Source: JAGOTP01 sp964600845
Lineage (GTDB): Bacteria; Patescibacteriota; Patescibacteriia; 2-12-FULL-60-25
DNA: 48,042 nucleotides
Assembly (NCBI GenBank): GCA_964600845.1
Contig: CAZRJW010000008.1
Span: 1-48,042, forward strand
Reading direction: 5' to 3'
Position numbers and translations under genes: made by a program. This document shows, piece by piece, positions 8,053-15,095 of the stretch. The notes under the pieces are model-generated. The model was not told where the DNA came from. It searched no databases and saw only the letters and a program-made list of their open reading frames with translations. The first letter of the stretch is position 1, and every line of letters starts with the position of its first letter.

Positions 8053-8490
8053 ATGATTACCCTTCTTTTTTCGTGGGACTATCAACTTCTCGGGGAGTGT
8101 CTTTTTAGCGATGGGAAGCTCGCACAATTATCTCTTTCTGAAATTGGCCACGCCCGTATTGGTGGGTTGATGCAGCAGTGGCAAACAGAGGGGATCCGAA
8201 TGCGTGCTAGAATGGATATAAAAAATGATCTAGAAGAAGGAACGATTTTCTCCTATCAATTCATCCCGTTAACATCGGCTCAGGCCGAGACGGCAGCGTA
8301 TTGCTGGGCGTCGGATGAAGGGCACATTCTCTTTCAGCTTCCTGAACGGCTCGTGTCTGCCTGGGAAAAGATTTGTTCTCTGGATTTGGAACCTGAAGAA
8401 CGTTTTGCCTGCTTGCAAGCGCTGCGTCATGCGCCTCATCGATTATTTGAGGCGTGGAATCAAGTGGTTGATAAAATGGTTCAGAAATAA
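8053..8490 (+). CDS. Hypothetical protein paired with the HEXXH gene
   Basis: This 145-aa soluble protein is not recognised. The N-terminal third looks like strands (MITLLFSWDYQLLGECLF) and the C-terminal half is helical and rich in Trp, Leu and Glu (SLDLEPEERFACLQALRHAP). It lacks a signal peptide and membrane segments. It starts 4 nt after the HEXXH gene and its ATG is preceded by CCT. The next feature is a terminator, so it closes the transcription unit that may begin at ftsE. Any function with the putative metalloprotein is a guess from position. Confidence 0.65.
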   Translation: MITLLFSWDYQLLGECLFSDGKLAQLSLSEIGHARIGGLMQQWQTEGIRMRARMDIKNDLEEGTIFSYQFIPLTSAQAETAAYCWASDEGHILFQLPERLVSAWEKICSLDLEPEERFACLQALRHAPHRLFEAWNQVVDKMVQK

Positions 8491-8491
8491 G

Positions 8492-8518
8492 AAAACGGAC
8501 CTCGTAAGGTCCGTTTTT
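8492..8518. terminator. Bidirectional rho-independent terminator
   Basis: AAAACGGACCT (8492-8502) pairs with AGGTCCGTTTT (8507-8517) around the loop CGTA, with A- and T-tracts on both sides. It separates the convergent genes ending at 8490 (+) and 8526 (-). Confidence 0.92.
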
Positions 8519-8525
8519 CATTCAA

Positions 8526-10370
8526 TTAGTATTTCTTTTTCTTTGGAGCTCCTTGGTCGGCGAGTGCGATCGCTTCTTCAACCAGTTCTTCCATATATGC
8601 AAGCCCCTGTTCCCAGAAGGTTGGATCTTTTAGATCGATGCCAAAGGGCTTTAAGAACTCAGCGGGAGTCTTCGAGCCACCAGCACTCAACATTTCGAGA
8701 TATTTTTTTACAAATGGGGCGCCTTCTTTTCGATATTGCGCGAAGAGTGAGAGGGTGAGGATTTCACCGAACGCGTAGGAATAGACGTAGAACGGCGTGT
8801 CGATGAAGTGGTTTACGTAGCTCCACCAGTAGCCATAGTCTTCGCGCATGGTGACGGACGTGCCAAACATTTCGCGTTGACGTACCAACCAGCGCTGATT
8901 GATTTCCTCAGTCTTGAGTTCACCTTTTTCTTTCGCGAGTGCGTGGAGGTCCTGCTCGAAGCGGTACATGGCTGTCTGGCGGAAGACTGTGGCAAACGTT
9001 TCCTCAATCTTTTGGAGGTAGAGGGCCAGCTTTTCTTTTGGATCGGTGATCTTCTCACGTAGCGCATCGAATACGAGCATCTCACCGAAGACGCTCGCGG
9101 TTTCCGCGAACGTCAACGGCATGTCGAAGTTCAAATACGTTTGTTTGCGGGCAAGGCAGGCATGTACGGCATGGCCGAGTTCATGGGCCAGGGTGGATAC
9201 ATCCTTGATCTCTCCTTTGTAGTTCACTAAAACGTACGGGTGAAGATCGGTGGTATTGAACATGCAAAATGCCCCTCCGCGCTTTCCTGGGCGAATCGTG
9301 GCGTCGATCCAGTTGTTGGTGAAGAACTGTTCTGCGTTTTCAGCAAGTACGGGAGAGAAACGTCCGAAGGCTTCTAATACAATATTTTTAGCCTGTTCGT
9401 AGGTGAAGGTCGTTTGAGCTTGAGGGAGGGGAGCATAACGATCGTAGTCGACGAGCTTTGGCAACTTCAACAGCTTCTTTTTGAAGTTATAGTAGTGAGT
9501 CACGATCGGATAGCGCTTAGTAATCGCTTCACTCATCGCATCGACGGTCACTTGGTCTGTTTCGTTTGATAGGTGTTGAGAGGCCTCTGGGCTCTCAAAG
9601 TTACGATAGCGATCGAGTGTTTGCTTATGTTGTAAGAGGGTATTCGTAATGAACGTCACGAGATGAGCCTTCGTTTTGAGTCCGTTTGTAAGGCTATCAG
9701 CTGCTTGTTCACGGCGCTTACGATCTGGGTTGCTGATATCATGGAGTACTTCTTCACGCGAGATCGTTGGTTCCTTCGTCTTGCTGCCAGGGGCAACAAA
9801 CTTCAACAACGAAATCTCTTCGTTGAACAAACGGGCAAAGGCGCCACCGCTGCTCACGGAGAGATCGTTCAAGAGTTCTTCACGCGCATGATCAAGCCGG
9901 TGTGGCTGGTATTGCTGGATGTGCGAGAGGTAGTGCGCATAATTTGCGAGTTCTTTCGATGCGATGAGTTTCTTCAACGTCGCGGCTGGCAATGTTCCAA
10001 GCTCCAATTCGAAGAAAAGAAAAGCACGCGAGATCTCAAGGCTTCGGACATCAATCTTCTGCATGAAGGCGCCATTCTCCGCATTGGCTGAATCGGCGGC
10101 GTGGACAAGTGCCGCGTAGATCTGAGGCTTCGCGTATTCTTGAACGAGTGTTTCGTACGCTTTGATGACTTTTTTCAGCGTAGCGGGCTGCTTTGCGAGC
10201 TTGCTCAGCTGACCTTTATACGTTTTCTGGAAAAGCTCCGCTTGGCGTTTGCATTTCGTGAGCTGAGCCTCAATCTTTGGGTCGGTGATGGAGACGTAGA
10301 GGTCGGATAAGTTCCAAGCGGGAGCCGTCTGCTTGGTAGTCTTTTTTGATGCGAGAGTCTTGGGAGGCAT
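8526..10370 (-). CDS. pepF: Oligoendopeptidase F (M3 family metallopeptidase)
   Basis: This 614-aa cytosolic zinc peptidase belongs to family M3B and would cleave short peptides inside the cell. The zinc motif HELGHAVHA is clear, followed at the expected distance by the third-ligand region TFAETASVFGEMLVFD. The N-terminal helical domain begins after a basic 18-residue leader (MPPKTLASKKTTKQT), and the C-terminus ends in KKKKY. Length agrees with the family. The start codon is preceded by CCT, with TACACT at 10386-10381 ten nucleotides upstream. It lies downstream of the compositionally odd gene at 10513-10965, with a large hairpin (10441-10485) between them. Confidence 0.95.
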   Translation of the reverse strand: MPPKTLASKKTTKQTAPAWNLSDLYVSITDPKIEAQLTKCKRQAELFQKTYKGQLSKLAKQPATLKKVIKAYETLVQEYAKPQIYAALVHAADSANAENGAFMQKIDVRSLEISRAFLFFELELGTLPAATLKKLIASKELANYAHYLSHIQQYQPHRLDHAREELLNDLSVSSGGAFARLFNEEISLLKFVAPGSKTKEPTISREEVLHDISNPDRKRREQAADSLTNGLKTKAHLVTFITNTLLQHKQTLDRYRNFESPEASQHLSNETDQVTVDAMSEAITKRYPIVTHYYNFKKKLLKLPKLVDYDRYAPLPQAQTTFTYEQAKNIVLEAFGRFSPVLAENAEQFFTNNWIDATIRPGKRGGAFCMFNTTDLHPYVLVNYKGEIKDVSTLAHELGHAVHACLARKQTYLNFDMPLTFAETASVFGEMLVFDALREKITDPKEKLALYLQKIEETFATVFRQTAMYRFEQDLHALAKEKGELKTEEINQRWLVRQREMFGTSVTMREDYGYWWSYVNHFIDTPFYVYSYAFGEILTLSLFAQYRKEGAPFVKKYLEMLSAGGSKTPAEFLKPFGIDLKDPTFWEQGLAYMEELVEEAIALADQGAPKKKKY

Positions 10371-10380
10371 AGGTGGAGAG

Positions 10381-10386
10381 AGTGTA
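10381..10386 (-). promoter_or_regulatory. Predicted pepF -10 element
   Basis: On the minus strand TACACT (10386-10381) lies 10 nt before the pepF ATG. The same hexamer serves as -10 for the SulP, valS and lytic-transglycosylase genes. No good -35 was identified. Confidence 0.45.
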
Positions 10387-10440
10387 GAGGACGCGTCAAA
10401 ATTGTGCGAGGGTTCCTGTAGTCTGGCGAGAAATGGTGAA

Positions 10441-10485
10441 CCCGACCACCGGTTCGCAGGAGAAGGCGAACGCGTCGTGGTCGGG
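10441..10485 (-). repeat. Long-loop nested hairpin 3' of the high-GC gene
   Basis: CCCGACCAC (10441-10449) and GTGGTCGGG (10477-10485) form a 9-bp outer stem. GTTCGC (10452-10457) and GCGAAC (10466-10471) form an inner 6-bp stem with an 8-nt loop that is pyrimidine-rich on the gene's sense strand. It begins 27 nt after the stop of the 10513-10965 gene. There is no U-tract, so it is not a standard terminator. A 9-bp long-loop stem also follows the other high-GC gene (48002-48035). Confidence 0.7.
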
Positions 10486-10512
10486 CGTGTGGCGTGGAGA
10501 GACCTTGCTTGC

Positions 10513-10965
10513 TCAGCTGGTCGTCATCCGGTTCTTGAAGTATTCGACGCGGTTGATCCACCCGAGGAGATCCTCAGGGTCACGAACCGCGAGAAGGAGA
10601 TCGAGCTCCAGGCGTTCGGTCTCGCTGAGCACGCGACGGGAGTACTGCTCTCGCGACAGCCGTCCGACGATCTGGCACAGCGAGCGGTACTTGTCGTAGA
10701 GTTCTGCGCGCCTCATGCGCTTGCGCTCCTCCGTCTGTGCAGGGTCCACCTGCTGCGGCCTGTGTGCGGTAGCGGCGAGATTGTCCGTCGCCGCCTCCGC
10801 CTTGGGGAGCGTGCCTTTGAGGATCCTGTCCGCCTCCGCCAGCTTGCGGTTCTCGTCCTTCTTCTTCCGGCGCTCGAGAAGCCAGGCGGTGTTCTCGGGG
10901 CGGGTCCGCTTCCGGCGAAGCCGCTTCGGCGTGTCCTTCTTGTCTGAACTCGTCACAGTGGCCAT
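10513..10965 (-). CDS. Basic, compositionally atypical hypothetical protein
   Basis: This 150-aa protein is not recognised. The N-terminal half is strongly basic (KRLRRKRTRPEN, then ERRKKKDENRK), and the rest looks like two or three amphipathic helices ending in DPEDLLGWINRVEYFKNRM. A nucleic-acid-binding role is possible from charge alone. Its third codon positions are far richer in G and C (CGC, CTC, AAG, GAG) than those of its neighbours. It has one of only two textbook SDs in the window (AAGGAGG, 10978-10972, 6 nt before ATG). The SD decides the start at 10965 over the upstream frame extension to 10998. It separates the ABC-F and pepF genes and looks like an insertion. Confidence 0.7.
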   Translation of the reverse strand: MATVTSSDKKDTPKRLRRKRTRPENTAWLLERRKKKDENRKLAEADRILKGTLPKAEAATDNLAATAHRPQQVDPAQTEERKRMRRAELYDKYRSLCQIVGRLSREQYSRRVLSETERLELDLLLAVRDPEDLLGWINRVEYFKNRMTTS

Positions 10966-10971
10966 GTGCCA

Positions 10972-10978
10972 CCTCCTT
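10972..10978 (-). promoter_or_regulatory. Strong Shine-Dalgarno of the atypical 150-aa gene
   Basis: AAGGAGG on the minus strand sits 6 nt before the ATG at 10965. This is notable because nearly all other genes in the window have no recognisable SD. Confidence 0.85.
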
Positions 10979-11016
10979 CGGGCCAAAAGGTAGCCCAAAC
11001 CAATCTAAAAAGCAAC

Positions 11017-12780
11017 CTATTCTCGAGAGAGCTTCTCAAGCTCCTCTTGCAGGCGGACCCATTCGTGTTCGGTGTGGGCTAGGATTGTCTCCACTTGGTG
11101 CAGTTCTTTCTGTCGCTCAACGGAATAGGTGGTTGGTTCGGCGAGATACGCATCAAGGAGTTTTTGACGCTTTTTTCCATACTCATCCAATTGTTTCTCG
11201 ACTGTTTTCAGTGCACGCTTCACCTCCTGTGTGCGTTCGTGACGTTCGCGCTTTTCTTGTTTGCGCGCTTCTTCGGCAAAGTCCGATTCATCGAGCGGAA
11301 CCATCTCACGACGTGTATCCGCAACGTATTCGTCATAGCCGCGTGGGTCGAGGCCCGCTTTTCCATTTCGTACTTCAAGCAGACGTGTCGCTAATGACTT
11401 CACGAACGTACGGGCGTGGCTCACGAAGAGCACCGTTCCTTTCCAACGCGTAAGGGCTTCGGCCAAGGCCTCCGTCGTCTCCATGTCCAAATGGTTTGTC
11501 GGTTCGTCTAGTAATAAAATATCAGGTCGTCCGAGGAGGAGTCCTGCTAAACATAGGCGTGAGCGTTCTCCACCGCTCAACACTGAAATAGATTTATCCA
11601 AATCATCTTCCCGGAATAGAAAGTCGCTCGCGAGTTGCAGCAAATCTTGTCGCACAACCGCCTGGTCTGAAGCGAACTCAAGATGACGCATGACCGAAAT
11701 GTTCGGGTCGAGCGATTCGGTCACATGTTGCGCGTATACAGCCGCTTTCAGGCGATTAGCGAGTGTAAAGGTTCCTCCAAGTGCTGGAATTTGTTCGGAT
11801 AGAGTCTTCAAAAGGGTCGATTTTCCCTGACCATTCTCTCCCACGATCGCAATCCGTTCTCCGCGTTGAATTTCAAAACTAATGCCTGAGGCCACGGGAC
11901 GATCATCATACCCAATCACAAGTTCATGCGTACGCAGAGCGAACGTCTTGCGGAATTCAACCTGTGGGATACGCAAACGAATCGTTGGCAGTGGGGGATC
12001 AATGTCGACTGTATTCAGCTTTTTCAATTGTTTCATCTTCGACTGCGCCTGGGTTGCTTTGGAGGCCTTCGCACGGAAACGCGTGATAAATTCCTCCAAG
12101 TGATCGCGTTGTTCCTCGATGTTTTTGTTGAAACGCTCACGCATCAGATCGCGTTCTTCTTTGTAGCGTTGATACGTATCAACATCGCCGGGGAAGGTTG
12201 TGGCTTTTCCACGTTCAAGTTCAACGGTTCGATCACACACATTTTTTAGGAAGGTTCGATCGTGGGAAATGATTAAACACGCATGGCGAAAATCATTCAG
12301 CCAAGCTTCAAGTAGGAACTGTGTTTGCAGGTCGAGGTGGTTGGTTGGTTCATCGAGGAGAAGCAATGCAGGATCTTGCAGGGCGAGCAATGTCAGCAAG
12401 ATACGCATCCGATACCCTCCAGACAGATCATTGCACGGTTTTACGAGATGCTCTTTTTTCAGACAAAAACGAGATGCTTCCTTGGCACAAGACCAGGCAG
12501 GTTTCCCACTCTTTTCTTCGAGATAGTCTTGGACGCTCACCCCGTCAGGAAACTCCGCGTGTTGTTCAAGATAGCCAATCGTACAGCCGTCAAAAAACAG
12601 CGTTTCGCCTTGATCGGCCGCTTCTTTCCCCGCTATGATACGCATGAGCGTCGACTTTCCGGCTCCATTTCGACCAATTAAGCCAATCTTTTGCCCATCC
12701 GCAATCGTAAGCGCAACGCCGTCTAAGACGTGTTGGAGCCCGTAGGACTTACACAGTCCTTGAATCTGGAGAAGCGTCAT
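11017..12780 (-). CDS. ABC-F family ribosome-associated ATPase
   Basis: This 587-aa protein has two ABC ATPase domains on one chain and no membrane segment, the ABC-F layout; these proteins bind the ribosomal E site and act in translation or antibiotic protection. Domain 1 has Walker A GRNGAGKST, signature LSGGYRMR and Walker B LLLLDEPTNHLD. Domain 2 has GENGQGKST, LSGGERSR and ILLLDEPTNHLD. The inter-domain linker (about residues 210-275, KEERDLMRERFNKNIEEQRD) is a charged coiled coil carrying the P-site tRNA interaction motif region. A C-terminal coiled coil (about 500-587) resembles the Uup tail. It cannot be assigned to a named subfamily here. It lies 35 nt after the deacetylase-like gene in the same direction. 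Confidence 0.93.
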   Translation of the reverse strand: MTLLQIQGLCKSYGLQHVLDGVALTIADGQKIGLIGRNGAGKSTLMRIIAGKEAADQGETLFFDGCTIGYLEQHAEFPDGVSVQDYLEEKSGKPAWSCAKEASRFCLKKEHLVKPCNDLSGGYRMRILLTLLALQDPALLLLDEPTNHLDLQTQFLLEAWLNDFRHACLIISHDRTFLKNVCDRTVELERGKATTFPGDVDTYQRYKEERDLMRERFNKNIEEQRDHLEEFITRFRAKASKATQAQSKMKQLKKLNTVDIDPPLPTIRLRIPQVEFRKTFALRTHELVIGYDDRPVASGISFEIQRGERIAIVGENGQGKSTLLKTLSEQIPALGGTFTLANRLKAAVYAQHVTESLDPNISVMRHLEFASDQAVVRQDLLQLASDFLFREDDLDKSISVLSGGERSRLCLAGLLLGRPDILLLDEPTNHLDMETTEALAEALTRWKGTVLFVSHARTFVKSLATRLLEVRNGKAGLDPRGYDEYVADTRREMVPLDESDFAEEARKQEKRERHERTQEVKRALKTVEKQLDEYGKKRQKLLDAYLAEPTTYSVERQKELHQVETILAHTEHEWVRLQEELEKLSRE

Positions 12781-12815
12781 GTTGCCCAGATTCTGCCCTA
12801 TTTACCAATCTCTTG

Positions 12816-14030
12816 CTAGCGGGTAGGCTTTTCCAGCTCTTCCATCACTTTCTTATACGTGACGCAGCGGACCGTTGGTCTTCCGCAGACTTCTGTTGCA
12901 AAGGTTTTCATCGCTTCCCAATAGACGCCATCGTTCCAGAGTGAAAAATGATGTCCAATAAAAATCGGCGCACGATTTCCTTCGAAGCTTTGCGTAAAAT
13001 AATCGCGATAGGATGTCAGAACCTCCGTATAGTATTGATCCCAAAGAGGCGTTCCGCGGACAGCGCGCTCCTTTGCCTGTGATTGCTTGAAGAAGAAATT
13101 ATAATCCATCGAGAGCAGGGAACTGGTAGATGATCCGGCGAAGGGAATTCTTGTAAGAGGAAATTCCCAGAGGCCACTTGCTAGTTTTGTGGGCCAAACG
13201 CCAGGTTTGGCGGTGAGGCTTGTATCGTACCGAAACTGGTACTTCTGAAGAACAGGCCAAAGAGCTTTGTTCACCCCAAGTTCGGGCGCTCGGAATCCGA
13301 CAATGCCTTCAGGTGGGAGTACGAGCGAGCGACGTTCTGCAGGTTCTTTTTCCAGATGATTTAGTGCGCCAACCTGGTCTATGATGTCAAAGAAGCTTTG
13401 AAATTCTTGCGTCCAATCCTCTTTGGTCCAAGTGGCTCCATTGTAGTGACCCGTGAGGTGGCAACCGATCTCATGACCTTCGCGCTGAACCGCATTCATC
13501 TGCTCTAAGCGATTTGCGACATCTTGCTCTGAGCTGGCAAATCCAATGGGAGAAGTGCCTGTTGCGTGCTGAGGTGGGTGATAGGCGTTTCGATGTTGTG
13601 GTGCAAGAAGATAGGCTGCATTAATAAAATATGTAAAGTGGACAGGCATCTCGTTTGCGGCCATTTGTTTGGCGAACGCGCGCGTCTGTTTCCACATGTC
13701 GATCGAACGCGAGCCATCAAACGCAAGGACGACGTATTGAGTGCCGGTCGTCTGCGTATGGGTAGAGTCTTGTTTTGTCGGAGAGGCTTCGCTTGTCTGT
13801 AGCTCGGTTGTGGTTGCGACGCGTTCAATTTGTTCCTGCTTTGGTTCGTCAACGACAACCGGTTTTGCGGAAGAGTTATCTGTAGGAGGCTGTACAATCG
13901 CGGTTGAAACGTCTCGGATCAAAGAGGAGGGCGCAGGTGCGGGTGTATAGAATGTACAGAAGCCTAAAAACCCTATACAAATACCAAGTCCTCCTCCAAG
14001 AATAACGAGAATGACGGACGGGGCACGCAT
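12816..14030 (-). CDS. Membrane-anchored polysaccharide deacetylase-like protein
   Basis: This 404-aa protein has one N-terminal transmembrane helix (about residues 5-27), a Pro/Ser/Thr-rich linker to about residue 95, and an extracellular NodB-like (CE4) barrel. Expected motifs are partly kept: MT1 reads LAFDGSRS where an Asp-Asp pair is usual, MT2 is HLTGH (the metal-binding HxxxH), and MT3 is FRAPELG. Loss of the second Asp of MT1 leaves catalysis uncertain, though the metal site could persist. The likely substrate is an N-acetylated cell-envelope glycan. It lies 6 nt after the prohibitin-like gene and is probably co-transcribed with it. Confidence 0.8.
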   Translation of the reverse strand: MRAPSVILVILGGGLGICIGFLGFCTFYTPAPAPSSLIRDVSTAIVQPPTDNSSAKPVVVDEPKQEQIERVATTTELQTSEASPTKQDSTHTQTTGTQYVVLAFDGSRSIDMWKQTRAFAKQMAANEMPVHFTYFINAAYLLAPQHRNAYHPPQHATGTSPIGFASSEQDVANRLEQMNAVQREGHEIGCHLTGHYNGATWTKEDWTQEFQSFFDIIDQVGALNHLEKEPAERRSLVLPPEGIVGFRAPELGVNKALWPVLQKYQFRYDTSLTAKPGVWPTKLASGLWEFPLTRIPFAGSSTSSLLSMDYNFFFKQSQAKERAVRGTPLWDQYYTEVLTSYRDYFTQSFEGNRAPIFIGHHFSLWNDGVYWEAMKTFATEVCGRPTVRCVTYKKVMEELEKPTR

Positions 14031-14036
14031 TGTTTC

Positions 14037-14843
14037 TTAGTTGTTGCCTGCGACGTTGATGAAGGGAAGGCTAGCTCCTGGAACCATCGTTTGCGGGAGT
14101 TGTCCGTTCCACTTCTTCACTGCCTCCACCTGTGCTTCCAATGCTTTCAAGGCGATGTACTTATCATTGTTCGCAGCTTCAGACTGGAGTCGAATAGCGG
14201 TTGCTTCGGCTTGTGCTTGGGCTACACGCTGGTCCGCTTGGATCTTCGCGGTCTTCAATTCGTTCTCTGCGCGCTTCGAATCTTGTTCGGCGACCTGCTT
14301 GCGTTCGATGGCGGCTTCAAAGGCGGGGGAGAAGGACTCATTCACCATCGAGAACTGGCTGATAATAATATGATTCGGAAGGACTGAGGCTCGAACAGTT
14401 TCTTCGATTTCATTTTGGACGAGTGCACGCTGATTCAAGATTTCTTCTGCAGTGTATTTGGCGATCGTTTGTTTGATCGCGGCTTCAAGGGAGGGCTGAA
14501 TCACTTTTTCTTCAAAGGCGGGACCAATTTCTTGATAGATCTTTCCAACCTGCACAGGATCTAGCTGATAGAGAAGTGCGCTTTCGATCGTGACTACCTG
14601 CAGATCCTTTGAATAGGCCTCCGAGCCTTCGGTTGTAAATTTGTTGCTGCGGACATCCATTTTAATCACTTGTTCTGCGATCGGTGTGACTACGTGAAGT
14701 CCTGGCTCAAAGACACGACCCTCAAACGCACCCCAGCGTAAGACGACGCCACGCTCACCGGCATCAATGGTGGTGAAGGGGTTTACGACGATGAGAACAA
14801 CGAGTCCAAAGATCACGGCGGCGAGGAGGAGGAATTTCTTCAT
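14037..14843 (-). CDS. Prohibitin-family SPFH membrane protein
   Basis: This 268-aa protein has one N-terminal transmembrane helix (residues 3-20), an SPFH/band-7 domain (about 24-190; AGERGVVLRWGAFEGRVFEP is the family opening) and a long Ala/Glu/Lys-rich coiled coil (about 180-245). It ends with KWNGQLPQTMVPG, characteristic of prohibitins. Such proteins form ring-shaped membrane scaffolds that often associate with membrane proteases. The frame stays open to 15041, but that extension runs antisense through tRNA-Gln, so the ATG at 14843 is the true start. It leads the minus-strand group with the deacetylase-like gene. Confidence 0.9.
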   Translation of the reverse strand: MKKFLLLAAVIFGLVVLIVVNPFTTIDAGERGVVLRWGAFEGRVFEPGLHVVTPIAEQVIKMDVRSNKFTTEGSEAYSKDLQVVTIESALLYQLDPVQVGKIYQEIGPAFEEKVIQPSLEAAIKQTIAKYTAEEILNQRALVQNEIEETVRASVLPNHIIISQFSMVNESFSPAFEAAIERKQVAEQDSKRAENELKTAKIQADQRVAQAQAEATAIRLQSEAANNDKYIALKALEAQVEAVKKWNGQLPQTMVPGASLPFINVAGNN

Positions 14844-14900
14844 AGATAGAGCTATTCTGCCTGGCGGACGTGGGCGTGGGAAGGGGAAGGGGATTTTAGA

Positions 14901-14938
14901 TTGACGGAAGGGCTGTTCGTTCGTATGATAGCGCCACA
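14901..14938 (+). promoter_or_regulatory. tRNA-Gln promoter with GC-rich discriminator
   Basis: TTGACG (14901-14906), a 17-nt spacer and TATGAT (14924-14929) make one of the two best promoters in the window. The -10 is followed directly by AGCGCCACA. The 11-mer ATAGCGCCACA (14928-14938) is identical to that in the tRNA-Leu promoter (46914-46924). GCGCCAC after the -10 is the discriminator type of stringently controlled stable-RNA promoters. Confidence 0.85.
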
Positions 14939-14948
14939 ATTCGTTTAT

Positions 14949-15022
14949 TCGGAGATCGTCTAATGGTAGGACAGCGGCCTTTGAAGCCGTGAATCTTGGT
15001 TCGATCCCAAGTCTCCGAGCCA
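14949..15022 (+). tRNA. tRNA-Gln (anticodon TTG)
   Basis: The acceptor stem TCGGAGA (14949-14955) pairs with TCTCCGA (15012-15018). The discriminator is G, and CCA is encoded at 15020-15022. The anticodon arm GCGGC-CTTTGAA-GCCGT gives anticodon TTG, and the T-arm carries GGTTCGATCC. A U1-A72 pair is typical of tRNA-Gln. It is followed 4 nt later by a terminator, so it is a single-gene unit. Confidence 0.95.
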
Positions 15023-15025
15023 CAC

Positions 15026-15053
15026 AAAAATCACGCTTCACTGCGTGATTTTT
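15026..15053 (+). terminator. tRNA-Gln terminator
   Basis: AAAAATCACGC (15026-15036) pairs with GCGTGATTTTT (15043-15053) around a 6-nt loop, right after the encoded CCA. The T-tract serves the plus strand. Confidence 0.92.
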
Positions 15054-15081
15054 GCATTGCTCAGAGATCCGTTTCTATGAT
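15052..15081 (+). promoter_or_regulatory. Predicted subtilase promoter
   Basis: TTGCAT (15052-15057), an 18-nt spacer and TATGAT (15076-15081) lie just before the subtilase ATG at 15096; an alternative -10 is TATTCT at 15081-15086. The leader would be about 8 nt or less, with no SD. The -35 overlaps the end of the tRNA-Gln terminator. Confidence 0.55.
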
Positions 15082-15095
15082 ATTCTGGCGAAGAT

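Noticed and set aside
10333..10947. Long plus-strand ORF (204 aa) opposite the high-GC gene
   Set aside because: Its length comes from G+C-rich third positions of the minus-strand gene. It has no SD, and the product is an irregular Arg/Leu/Val mixture. The minus frame has a strong SD and a coherent helical protein.
14844..15041. N-terminal extension of the prohibitin-like protein
   Set aside because: The extension is antisense to tRNA-Gln and lacks family similarity. The ATG at 14843 directly precedes the membrane helix.
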